Assembly (NCBI RefSeq): GCF_031453675.1
Contig: NZ_JAVIZX010000001.1
Span: 2,316,001 to 2,380,000, forward strand
Length of the DNA: 64,000 nt
Direction: 5' to 3'
From: Paracidovorax wautersii
GTDB lineage: Bacteria > Pseudomonadota > Gammaproteobacteria > Burkholderiales > Burkholderiaceae_C
Shown here: one piece after another, positions 21,108-31,881 of the stretch
Numbering within the stretch: the stretch's first letter is position 1
Layout: each line of letters begins with the position of its first letter
Made by a program: the position numbers and the translations under genes
The notes under the pieces: generated by a model
Told to the model about the DNA's origin: nothing
The model's input: the letters and a program-made list of their open reading frames with translations, nothing else
Database searches by the model: none

Positions 21108-21245
21108 CTACCAGATCACGAACAGGATCAGCGATGCGTAGGCACCCACGAGCATGTAGGTGATGCCCTGGTGTTCCTGCGGTTCGGGCTCGGCGACGCG
21201 CCAGGGTACGGGAACGGGACGGGGATCATTGGTCGCGGCGCGCAT
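21108..21245 (-). CDS. Small membrane protein, 45 residues, unknown function
   Basis: I read a 45-codon frame with a perfect AGGAGG ribosome site 4 nt before the ATG. The N-terminal half is polar and proline-rich (NDPRPVPVPWR, then acidic EPEPQEHQ) and the C-terminal third is one hydrophobic helix (YMLVGAYASLILFVIW). It is convergent with the Bug protein gene. No family is recognised. The strong ribosome site and clean helix make it a likely real gene that length cutoffs would miss. Confidence 0.65.
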   Translation of the reverse strand: MRAATNDPRPVPVPWRVAEPEPQEHQGITYMLVGAYASLILFVIW

Positions 21246-21432
21246 AAGACCTCCTCGGCAGGGCATGGGGGGGTGGGGAGCTCCACGGTAAGAGAGGCGC
21301 CCCGATGGGCCTGTCGGCTGAGGACTACGCCGCTGACAGCCTGCCGCGCAACCACGCGGCGCTAGCGGCGGGCCGCTCTGTCATCCGTTCACCCGCCAAA
21401 GGCCAAGGCGTGCACCCCGGTGTGCGGGCGCG

Positions 21433-22392
21433 CTACGGTTTTTGAGGTGCCGCGCCGCTCGGCTCGGATTCGCCATGGGCCTGCGGGACGGGCGGGGCAG
21501 GGGGCTCCGCATCGGCCCTCAGGCGGTCTTCCCGCAGCACGCCGTTGATCTCTGCGCCGAAGATGAGCGTCGTCGCGCTGATGTAGAGGAACACCAGCGT
21601 GGCGACGACACCGGCGAAGCTGCCGTAGATCAAGGCCAGCTTGCCGGCGCTGCGCAGGGTGTAGGAGAGCACGGCCGCTGCACCCACCCACAGCGCGGCG
21701 CCGGCCACGGCGCCAGGCAGCACCGTGCTGAGCCGCTGGCGGATGTCCGGCAGCCAGCCGTAGAGCAAGGCATACAGCACCGACAGCACCACGAAGGCCG
21801 AACCGTAGCGCACGCTGTTGCGCAGCCAGGGCGCCTCGGGCCCGGCACCCATCTCCCGCAGCACTTGCCACACGTACGGCATGATGATCAGGGAGCCGAA
21901 GGCTGCCACCACGCCGGCGCCCACGACCAGCGTGAAGATGGTGACCTTGAGTCGAGCCATCCAGAACGACAGGCCCCGACCCACGCCGTATGAGCGGTTG
22001 AGCGCCGTACGCACCGCCTGCATGCCCGACGAAGCCGTCCAGAGGGTGACGACGAGGCCGATGGTCAGCAAGGCCTGGTTGCGCTGGGCCAGCACTTCCT
22101 GCACGACCGGCCGCATCACGTCGCGCACCACCTGCGGCGCGTACTCCAGGACGCGATGCGCCAGTGCGGCGGCGTCCCCCGGGTCGCCCACATAGCCCGC
22201 CGTGGCCGACAGCAACAATAGCAACGGGAACATCGCCAGCACCGACGAGAACGCCATACTGCCTGCCTGGTTGGCACTTTGATGCAAGATGTAATTTCTC
22301 ACGGCCCGTAAGGCAATACCCAGGCCGGGGAAGGCGAGTGCCGACTCCCGGGCACGGAGCGCCAGTTGCTTCCACTTATGCATCGCCGCCAT
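21433..22392 (-). CDS. YihY/BrkB family inner-membrane protein
   Basis: Polytopic membrane protein of the YihY/virulence-factor BrkB family; biochemical role unsettled. From the ATG at 22392 (MAAMHKWKQ) it is 319 residues, with about six helices and the family motif QSANQAGSMAFSSVLAMFPLLLLL, then LWTASSGMQAVRTALNRSYGV. The C-terminal tail is Pro/Ala-rich. A longer frame upstream lacks family similarity and is not used; an ATG three codons further in is an alternative. Confidence 0.88.
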   Translation of the reverse strand: MAAMHKWKQLALRARESALAFPGLGIALRAVRNYILHQSANQAGSMAFSSVLAMFPLLLLLSATAGYVGDPGDAAALAHRVLEYAPQVVRDVMRPVVQEVLAQRNQALLTIGLVVTLWTASSGMQAVRTALNRSYGVGRGLSFWMARLKVTIFTLVVGAGVVAAFGSLIIMPYVWQVLREMGAGPEAPWLRNSVRYGSAFVVLSVLYALLYGWLPDIRQRLSTVLPGAVAGAALWVGAAAVLSYTLRSAGKLALIYGSFAGVVATLVFLYISATTLIFGAEINGVLREDRLRADAEPPAPPVPQAHGESEPSGAAPQKP

Positions 22393-22621
22393 CTTCTCTG
22401 AATCTCTTGACTGCCTCTGAAACGCCCGCTCGCCCGCTGCGGTGGGCCATTGCAGAGGGCCTGAAGCACTGTGCCGCAGCAGGGCCGGTACCGCTGTAGG
22501 ACGCCGCTCCCTACGCGCGGGCCGGACCAAAGTTGTTTCCTGCGGGAGTCACCGGTGTGTCAAATGACATAGCGCACCCCCGCTTGGCGGGCACAATGCG
22601 CGGTCTTCCCAAGACTGTTGC

Positions 22622-23011
22622 ATGTCCCCTCACTCCACGCGTACCTCTCCACAGATTCTTTTGGTCGATGATTCCGCTGATGCCGCGGAGTTGATGTCCA
22701 TGGCCCTCGAACAGGAGGGCTACTCCATCGCCACCGTCGCTGGAGGGGCAGAGGCCCTCGCATACCTCGATCGGAACGTGCCCCCGGTCTGCATGTTCAT
22801 CGACTACGACATGCCGGGCATGAACGGCATGGAACTGGCCCAGGCGGTGCGCCAGCGCTACGGGGACGACATCGTGTTGATCGCCATCACGGGCTCCTTC
22901 GATGTCGAGCGCCAACGCATGCAGACATTCCTCGACTTCGTCGATCACCATTTCTGGAAGCCTGTGGACTGGAAGCGGCTCATGGCCGTCATCGCATCGC
23001 TGCGCGAGTGA
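22622..23011 (+). CDS. Single-domain response regulator (CheY-like)
   Basis: A 129-residue receiver domain with no output domain. The acidic pocket is D16/D17, the phospho-acceptor D61 (FIDYDMPGMNG), the switch Thr T90 and the conserved lysine K113 (WKPVDW). No histidine kinase lies beside it, so its partner is unknown; a diguanylate cyclase is encoded 800 bp away on the other strand. It could regulate by protein-protein contact. Confidence 0.92.
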   Translation: MSPHSTRTSPQILLVDDSADAAELMSMALEQEGYSIATVAGGAEALAYLDRNVPPVCMFIDYDMPGMNGMELAQAVRQRYGDDIVLIAITGSFDVERQRMQTFLDFVDHHFWKPVDWKRLMAVIASLRE

Positions 23012-23041
23012 CGGCGCGGTCATCCACGGGCAGGGCCGGGG

Positions 23042-23296
23042 TCAGCGTGCCGGTGGCAGCGGTATGGCGGGGGCGTCCGATCCGGTCGCGGACCGCGCTC
23101 CGGGCACGTAAGGGCTCTCCTCACCGCCGGCACCTGAGAGAAGCCAGCCGCCCAACGTGACCAGGGCCGACAGCGCCAACGAAGCGAGGATGATCCAGAC
23201 CGCTCTGCGTCTGTCCTGTCCGGCAGGCACCTGCCGGGGATGGATGGGCGGGTCCGAGCGCTCGATGCGCGACTCTGCAGAGGGAATGGGGGGCAT
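23042..23296 (-). CDS. Small single-pass membrane protein, unknown
   Basis: An 84-residue frame from the ATG at 23296, preceded by CCAGGAGAACACC with a good ribosome site. A polar N-terminus with many Pro/Arg is followed by one helix (AVWIILASLALSALVTLGGW) and a Pro/Gly-rich tail. No family recognised. It is convergent with the response regulator. A longer frame upstream has no features of its own. Confidence 0.55.
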   Translation of the reverse strand: MPPIPSAESRIERSDPPIHPRQVPAGQDRRRAVWIILASLALSALVTLGGWLLSGAGGEESPYVPGARSATGSDAPAIPLPPAR

Positions 23297-23532
23297 GGTG
23301 TTCTCCTGGGGTTCACGGTCCACGCTACGGAGCGCGCAGGGGCCCGTCCGTCGGACTGCGCGCCCTGAAACCCGAAGAATGGACAGCACGGGAGGTATGG
23401 AGGGCAGGGCTGCCGGACTACGCTGCCATCGTCCGGCGCCTACCTCCGGCGCCCGTGTCTGCGCCCAGATTGGAAGCACGTCGCCGGGGTGCTACCCGTG
23501 CACGGCCTCTTCCAACCTTCCAGGAGATTCTC

Positions 23533-23736
23533 ATGGTCACGCAACTCGATTCCCCCGACGGACGGCCCCGCAACGATCCCGACCGGCCTTCACCTGACCT
23601 GGTGGAGACCGATACCGCCAGCAAGGAGAAGCTGCCCGGCTACGGCCAGGATGCGGGCCGTCGACCCGCGCCGGCCTACACGCCCGAGGAGGCCCCGCCG
23701 GAGCGCGGATCTGACAAGCCGGACGCGGCCATTTGA
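23533..23736 (+). CDS. Small hydrophilic protein, unknown
   Basis: A 67-residue frame from the ATG at 23533 with CCAGGAGATTCTC as ribosome site. It is highly charged and proline-rich (GRPRNDPDRPSPDLVETDT, YTPEEAPPERGSDKPD) with no hydrophobic segment, so likely disordered. The upstream in-frame extension lacks a ribosome site. Function unknown. Confidence 0.5.
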   Translation: MVTQLDSPDGRPRNDPDRPSPDLVETDTASKEKLPGYGQDAGRRPAPAYTPEEAPPERGSDKPDAAI

Positions 23737-23823
23737 GCGCGTGCGGGCGACCTGCCGGGTGCCACGCCGTGCAGCCCGAGGAGACGGACAACCGTTCCCG
23801 GCCCATGTTTCGCTGAGCGCGGT

Positions 23824-24885
23824 TCAGGCCCAGCCGCTGAATGGGCAGGCCTGGTTGCGGCCGTTTTGCTTGGCTTCGTAGAGGGCGCGGTCCGCACGTG
23901 CCAGCAGGGTCGCGGGATCGTCTTCCGACTGGGGCGTGGCAGCCGACACGCCGATGCTGGCCGTCACCGTCCTGTGGGCCCAGGAGGATGCCTGCAAGGC
24001 CGTGCGCACTTTTTCGGCGACCTGCATGGCGGCGCGCAGGTCCGCCCCCGGCAGCAGCACGGCGAACTCCTCTCCGCCGAAGCGCGCGACGATGTCACTG
24101 TGCCGCACGCAGTCGCGCAGCAGGCGAGCCGTCTGCATCAGCACGGCGTCACCGGCCGGGTGGCCGAACTCGTCGTTGATGCGCTTAAAGTGGTCCAGAT
24201 CGGCCATCAGCAGGGAGAGCGGCGCCTGGTCGGCAGCGTGGCGCCGCCACAGCTCACGCAGGCTGCGGTCGAAGGCGCGCCGGTTGCCTATGCCGGTCAG
24301 TCCATCTGTGTGTCCCTGCATTTCGAGATCGGCCACGGCCTGGCGAAGCTCCATTTGCGCCACGGCCTGCCGGGCCAGTGATTTGAGCGCCCGGCGCTCG
24401 TCCAGGGTCAGCCTGCGGGGTTGGTGGTCCACGATGCAGATGGTCCCGAGCGCGACGCCGCTCGGCGTCACCAGGGGCGCGCCGGCATAGAAACGGATGC
24501 CCGGAGGCCCCGTGACCAGGGGGTTGGTGGCGAAGCGGCCGTCATGTGTGGCATCGGGCACTTCCATGAGCGTGTCGGGTGTCAGGATCGCGTGGGCGCA
24601 GAACGACATGTCGCGCGGCATGTCGTCCGCCTGCAGCCCTTGGCGCGCCTTGAAAACCTGGCGGTGCTGGTCGACGAGCGTGATGAAGGCCATGGGCGCG
24701 TGGCAGACCGCTGCCGCCAGCGTGGCCAGGTCGTCGAAGGCTTGTTCGGTGCCGGCATCCAGGGTCTGGTAATCCGCCAGCAGGCGAAGGCGCTCCGCCT
24801 CGTTGTAGGGCGGTGCCGCGGGTACCGTGCCAGGCGTGGGCGGCGCGGCCGGTGCGCTGTGGCGGTCATGGAAATGCGTGGTCAT
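23824..24885 (-). CDS. GAF-GGDEF diguanylate cyclase
   Basis: Makes the second messenger cyclic di-GMP. From the ATG at 24885 it is 353 residues: a GAF sensor domain (about 45-180) and a GGDEF domain (about 190-350). The active site is intact as GGEEF at 270-274, and an inhibitory I-site RHSD (261-264) lies exactly five residues before it, so product inhibition is expected. The GAF domain is of the HDOD/GGDEF-partner type (FKARQGL, DMSFCAHAI). No effector is apparent nearby. Confidence 0.93.
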   Translation of the reverse strand: MTTHFHDRHSAPAAPPTPGTVPAAPPYNEAERLRLLADYQTLDAGTEQAFDDLATLAAAVCHAPMAFITLVDQHRQVFKARQGLQADDMPRDMSFCAHAILTPDTLMEVPDATHDGRFATNPLVTGPPGIRFYAGAPLVTPSGVALGTICIVDHQPRRLTLDERRALKSLARQAVAQMELRQAVADLEMQGHTDGLTGIGNRRAFDRSLRELWRRHAADQAPLSLLMADLDHFKRINDEFGHPAGDAVLMQTARLLRDCVRHSDIVARFGGEEFAVLLPGADLRAAMQVAEKVRTALQASSWAHRTVTASIGVSAATPQSEDDPATLLARADRALYEAKQNGRNQACPFSGWA

Positions 24886-25057
24886 CTTGTTGCGCTCCCG
24901 TGGGTCCCTGAACAAGAGAGGCTGCTGACGGCAGTGCACTGCGCCGGCAGGGCAGAGGGGCCGAAGGTCCGGCCGGAACCACCTTCGGGCAATGATAGCG
25001 AGGCTGGGCGCAGCCGGCACGCCCCGCTGTAGCCCGTCGCCGCGCCAAGGCGCAGGA

Positions 25058-25780
25058 TCAGGCCGGGGCAGCCAGGCCCTGCAGCACCAGGTGGCAGATC
25101 AGCTCCTGCGCCTGATCGTAGTCCCGCTCGGTGAGGGCCGGTTTGCCCAGCAGCAGCGCGAACTGCGCCTGCTGGTCTGCATAGGCCTGTGTGACCGACC
25201 AGATGATGAACATCAGGTGCGTGAAGTTCACCCGCGCGATGCGGCCTTCGCGGGCCCACCGTTCAAAGGTCCGTACGTCCTTCTTGAGCACAGGGCCGAC
25301 GCGCTCCGCAATGACCTGGCCGTAGCGCGGCGCTCCCGCGATGACCTCCTTGGCGAAGACCTTGGCCGCATTCGGGTGCTCGAGCGAGGAGCGCAGCTTG
25401 GCACGGATGTACCGCTGCAGCGCTTCGTGCGGATCGTCCCCATGCGACATCTCTTCCATGCCGGCTAGCCACTGGGTCAGCACATCGTCGAGCACGCGCT
25501 GGTACAGAGCCTCCTTGCTGGGAAAGTAGTACAGCAGGTTGTGCCGGCTCAGCCCGGCGGCGGCGGCGATGCTTTCCAGCGATGCGCCTTCAAAGCCGAA
25601 CTGGGCAAACTGGCTCTCGGCCTCGGCCAGGATGCTGCGCTCCTTCTTCTGCCGGGCGGCGCTGGGCCCACGGTGGGGGGACGGGCGCGCCACCGCTTCC
25701 TCAGGTGTGTCGGCGCTGGTGCGCGGCTGCACGGCGGCGGGGCGGGTGGAAGGGCGGGAAGACGGTCTGACGGATCGCAT
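25058..25780 (-). CDS. TetR-family regulator, RutR-like
   Basis: Likely represses the divergent pyrimidine catabolism operon and is released by uracil or a related pyrimidine. The 240-residue protein has an extended basic N-terminus, a TetR helix-turn-helix (about 45-95, ASLESIAAAAGLSRHNLLYYF) and a C-terminal domain of the RutR/YcdC type. Palindromes similar to the known RutR site TTGACCA-N2-TGGTCAA lie between it and preT. Function is inferred from context and operator match. Confidence 0.87.
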   Translation of the reverse strand: MRSVRPSSRPSTRPAAVQPRTSADTPEEAVARPSPHRGPSAARQKKERSILAEAESQFAQFGFEGASLESIAAAAGLSRHNLLYYFPSKEALYQRVLDDVLTQWLAGMEEMSHGDDPHEALQRYIRAKLRSSLEHPNAAKVFAKEVIAGAPRYGQVIAERVGPVLKKDVRTFERWAREGRIARVNFTHLMFIIWSVTQAYADQQAQFALLLGKPALTERDYDQAQELICHLVLQGLAAPA

Positions 25781-25839
25781 CGCACCATTGTGGAACGAAC
25801 GGAGGGCTGCAAGCTGGCACGCGGCTTGCAGTCGGGGAT

Positions 25840-25855
25840 TTTACCGATTGGTAAA
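25840..25855. promoter_or_regulatory. RutR-like operator 1
   Basis: Perfect inverted repeat TTTACCGATTGGTAAA, close to the RutR consensus TTGACCA-N2-TGGTCAA. It is centred 18 bp from operator 2. Confidence 0.65.
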
Positions 25856-25857
25856 TT

Positions 25858-25885
25858 TTGACCAGTTGGTAAATTGACCGACCAA
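25858..25885. promoter_or_regulatory. RutR-like operator 2 plus third half-site
   Basis: TTGACCAGTTGGTAAA (25858-25873) matches the RutR palindrome at 14 or so of 16 positions. A further TTGACC with GACCAA follows at 25874-25885 as a probable extra half-site. The cluster suggests cooperative repression of both divergent genes. Confidence 0.68.
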
Positions 25886-25932
25886 CAGGGGCCCGGCACG
25901 CCGGTGACACCCACAACACAGCGAGGACCACG

Positions 25933-26064
25933 ATGACCCCTCCGCCAGCAGTGTTCCGGCCATTCCAGGCCCTCCCGGGCGCCACCCTCCGCCCTGGCGC
26001 CAGCAGCGATGCGGCGGCGCCTGTCCGCCGCCCCTGGATGCGGCCCCCGCGCAAACGGGCCTGA
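25933..26064 (+). CDS. Possible 43-residue leader peptide before preT
   Basis: An ATG with the upstream ribosome-like GCGAGGACCACG opens a Pro/Arg/Ala-rich 43-codon frame. Its TGA at 26062-26064 overlaps an ATG (TGATG) that opens the frame of preT. No homology is recognised. It may be a translated leader or mere chance in GC-rich DNA. Confidence 0.25.
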   Translation: MTPPPAVFRPFQALPGATLRPGASSDAAAPVRRPWMRPPRKRA

Positions 26065-26147
26065 TGGCCCCGGCGGGGTGCGTTCGCGCCCGCCGCCTCT
26101 CCGCTCTCCTTTTTCCCGCTTTCTTTCCCACTGCCGGAGGATTTCCG

Positions 26148-27500
26148 ATGGAAGCTACCGCAAGCCGCGCCTGCGGCATTCATGCTGCACGCCTGAACCT
26201 CGCCGAGTACGCCGCGAACTTCAGCGATGCCCACCCGCCGCTGACGCGGCCCCAGGCCCTGATCGAGGCCGAGCGCTGCTATTACTGTTTCGATGCGCCG
26301 TGCGCTGCTGCGTGTCCGACCAGCATCGACATTCCCTCGTTCATCCACCGCATCGCGCAGGGCAACGAGCGCGGCGCGGCGCGGGCCATCTTGGAGGCGA
26401 ATCCGCTGGGCGGCATGTGCGCCCGGGTATGCCCCACGGAAGTGCTGTGCGAACAGGCCTGCGTACGCAACTCCAACGAAGACAAGCCGGTGGAGATCGG
26501 TGCTCTGCAGCGCCATGCAACCGACGCCTACTTCGCCCAGCCCGGTGCTCCGCTGTTCACGCGGGCCGCGCCCACCGGCCGCCGAGTCGCGGTGGTCGGC
26601 GCTGGCCCGGCGGGCCTGGCCTGCGCACATGGCCTGGCGCTGCGCGGGCACGATGTGGTGCTGTTCGAGGCCCGCCCCAAGCTGGGCGGCCTGAACGAGT
26701 ATGGCCTGGCGAGCTACAAGACCACCGGCGGCTTCGCCCAGAAGGAGGTCGAGTGGTTGCTGTCCATCGGCGGCATCGAGGTGCGCTGCCAGCAGGTGCT
26801 GGGCCGCGACATCACGGTGGACGGCCTGCTTCAGGCCTACGACGCCGTTTTCCTGGGGCTGGGCCTGGCGGGTGTGAACGCCCTGGGCATCACCGAGCCG
26901 CAGGTGGACGGTCTGCGCAACGCGGTGGACTTCATCGCCGACATCCGCCAGGCGGGGGACCTGTCGAAGGTGCCGGTGGGCCGCCGCGTACTGGTGATCG
27001 GCGGCGGGATGACGGCCGTGGACGCCGCCGTGCAGGCCCGCAAGTTGGGCGCCGAAGAGGTGACGATGGTGTACCGCCGGGGCGCCGAATCCATGTCTGC
27101 ATCGGTGGACGAGCAGCAATGGGCGCAGACCAATGGCGTGGCGATTCACCACTGGGCGGCTCCACAGGAGCTTCTGTGCGAGGGGGGCGCGGTGACCGGC
27201 ATGCGCTTTGCCGCCACGGCGCAGCAAGATGGCCGGCTGGTCGAGACGGGGGAAACCTTCACGCTGCCGGCCGACATGGTGCTCAAGGCCATCGGCCAAA
27301 GCTACATGCCGGAGTATGCCGGCCCGTCCATCGCCTTGCAGTCCGGCCGAATTGCCGCCGATGCCGAAGGGCGCACCAGCTTGCCCCGCGTCTGGGCGGG
27401 CGGCGATTGCCGCGCCGGCGGGCGCGACCTGACCGTGGAGGCGGTCGAGCACGGCAAGGTGGCCGCCGCGGCGATCAGCGAGGCGCTGTTGCGCGCCTGA
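26148..27500 (+). CDS. preT: NAD-dependent dihydropyrimidine dehydrogenase subunit PreT
   Basis: Electron-input subunit that reduces uracil and thymine with PreA in the first step of reductive pyrimidine breakdown. From the ATG at 26148 (ribosome site GGAGGATTT) it has 450 residues. It has an N-terminal Fe-S domain with C44, C47, C52, C56 and C91, C95, C101, C105, then FAD (VAVVGAGPAGLACAHGLAL) and NAD(P)H (VLVIGGGMTAVDAAVQARKLG) domains. It is the glutamate synthase small-subunit fold. Confidence 0.95.
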   Translation: MEATASRACGIHAARLNLAEYAANFSDAHPPLTRPQALIEAERCYYCFDAPCAAACPTSIDIPSFIHRIAQGNERGAARAILEANPLGGMCARVCPTEVLCEQACVRNSNEDKPVEIGALQRHATDAYFAQPGAPLFTRAAPTGRRVAVVGAGPAGLACAHGLALRGHDVVLFEARPKLGGLNEYGLASYKTTGGFAQKEVEWLLSIGGIEVRCQQVLGRDITVDGLLQAYDAVFLGLGLAGVNALGITEPQVDGLRNAVDFIADIRQAGDLSKVPVGRRVLVIGGGMTAVDAAVQARKLGAEEVTMVYRRGAESMSASVDEQQWAQTNGVAIHHWAAPQELLCEGGAVTGMRFAATAQQDGRLVETGETFTLPADMVLKAIGQSYMPEYAGPSIALQSGRIAADAEGRTSLPRVWAGGDCRAGGRDLTVEAVEHGKVAAAAISEALLRA

Positions 27501-27531
27501 CTCCACCCCCGACCACGCAAGGGAGCACTCC

Positions 27532-28854
27532 ATGGCAGACATCCGCAGCAATTTCCTGGGCATCCGCAGCCCCAACCCGTTCTGGCTGGCCTCGGCCCCG
27601 CCCACCGACAAGGAGATCAACGTCACCCGCGCATTCGAGGCCGGTTGGGGTGGCGTGGTCTGGAAGACCCTGGGCGAAGACCCGCACGTGGTCAACGTGA
27701 ACGGCCCGCGCTACTCCACGCTGCTGTCGCAGGACCGGCGCGTGATCGGGCTCAACAACATCGAGCTGATCACCGACCGGCCGCTGCAGACCAACCTGGA
27801 GGAGATCCGCCGCGTCAAGCGCAATTGGCCTGACCGGGCCATGATCGTCTCGCTCATGGTGCCGTGCGAGGAAGAAAGCTGGAAGCGCATCCTGCCCATG
27901 GTGGAAGACACGGGCGCCGACGGCATCGAACTGAACTTCGGCTGCCCGCACGGCATGAGCGAGCGCGGCATGGGTGCGGCCGTGGGCCAGGTGCCCGAGT
28001 ACATCCAGATGGTGACGGCCTGGTGCAAGCACTACAGCCGCCTGCCCGTCATCGTGAAGCTCACGCCCAACATCACGGATGTGCGGCACCCTGCGCGGGC
28101 CGCCAAGGCGGGCGGGGCCGACGCGGTGTCGCTCATCAACACCATCAACTCCATCATGGGCGTGGACCTGGAGCGCATGGCCATGAGCCCGTCGACCGAT
28201 GGGCAGGGCTCGCATGGCGGCTACTGCGGCCCGGCCGTCAAGCCCATTGCCCTGAACATGGTGGCTGAGATCGCGCGCGACGCGCAGACGGCAGGCCTGC
28301 CCATCAGCGGCATTGGCGGCATCACCACCTGGCGCGACGCGGCAGAGTACATCGCGCTGGGCTGCGGCACCGTGCAGGTGTGCACGGCCGCCATGGTGTA
28401 CGGCTTCAAGATCGTGCAGGACATGTGCGACGGGCTGTCCAACTTCATGGACGCCCACGGCTACGACGGCATCGACGACTTCCGCGGGCAGGCCGTGCCG
28501 ACGGTGAAGGATTGGAAGCAGCTCAATCTCAACCACATCGACAAGGCGGTCATCCACCAGGAGGCCTGCATCCAGTGCGGCCGCTGCCATGTGGTGTGCG
28601 AGGACACGTCGCACCAGGCCATCACGTACACGAACGCGGGCGGGGTGCGCAAGTTCGAGGTGAACGAAGCCGAGTGCGTGGGCTGCAACCTGTGCGTGTC
28701 GATCTGCCCGGTGCCCGAATGCATCACGATGCGCAGCCTTGCGCCCGGGGAGGTGGACGCCCGTACCGGCAAGGTGGTGACGGGCGAGTACGCCAACTGG
28801 ACGACGCACCCCAACAACCCGCAGCGCACCGCGCCTGCCGTCACGGCCGCCTGA
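27532..28854 (+). CDS. preA: NAD-dependent dihydropyrimidine dehydrogenase subunit PreA
   Basis: Catalytic FMN subunit that reduces uracil/thymine to the dihydro form. The 440-residue protein has a TIM-barrel of the dihydroorotate dehydrogenase type (ELNFGCPHGMSERGMGAA) with the catalytic cysteine in the conserved GCPHG loop region, and a C-terminal pair of 4Fe-4S clusters (C346/C349/C352/C356 and C382/C385/C388/C392). It follows preT by 31 nt with ribosome site AAGGGAGCA. Confidence 0.96.
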   Translation: MADIRSNFLGIRSPNPFWLASAPPTDKEINVTRAFEAGWGGVVWKTLGEDPHVVNVNGPRYSTLLSQDRRVIGLNNIELITDRPLQTNLEEIRRVKRNWPDRAMIVSLMVPCEEESWKRILPMVEDTGADGIELNFGCPHGMSERGMGAAVGQVPEYIQMVTAWCKHYSRLPVIVKLTPNITDVRHPARAAKAGGADAVSLINTINSIMGVDLERMAMSPSTDGQGSHGGYCGPAVKPIALNMVAEIARDAQTAGLPISGIGGITTWRDAAEYIALGCGTVQVCTAAMVYGFKIVQDMCDGLSNFMDAHGYDGIDDFRGQAVPTVKDWKQLNLNHIDKAVIHQEACIQCGRCHVVCEDTSHQAITYTNAGGVRKFEVNEAECVGCNLCVSICPVPECITMRSLAPGEVDARTGKVVTGEYANWTTHPNNPQRTAPAVTAA

Positions 28855-28904
28855 CGCCGCCGGCGATTTCTCACCATCACTCAGTCCACGACAGGAGCGA
28901 CGAC

Positions 28905-31858
<2,954 letters not shown>

Positions 31859-31881
31859 CCTTTCTTTTGCAGGAGCAAGAC

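Larger units (their letters stand above)
25781..26147. other. Intergenic region between rutR-like gene and preT
   Basis: A 367-bp divergent control region. It holds two or three RutR-like operators at 25840-25885 and a short open frame with its own ribosome site at 25933-26064. Between 26065 and 26130 it is GC-rich with no clear promoter. A preT start at 26064 is possible but less likely than 26148. Confidence 0.6.
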
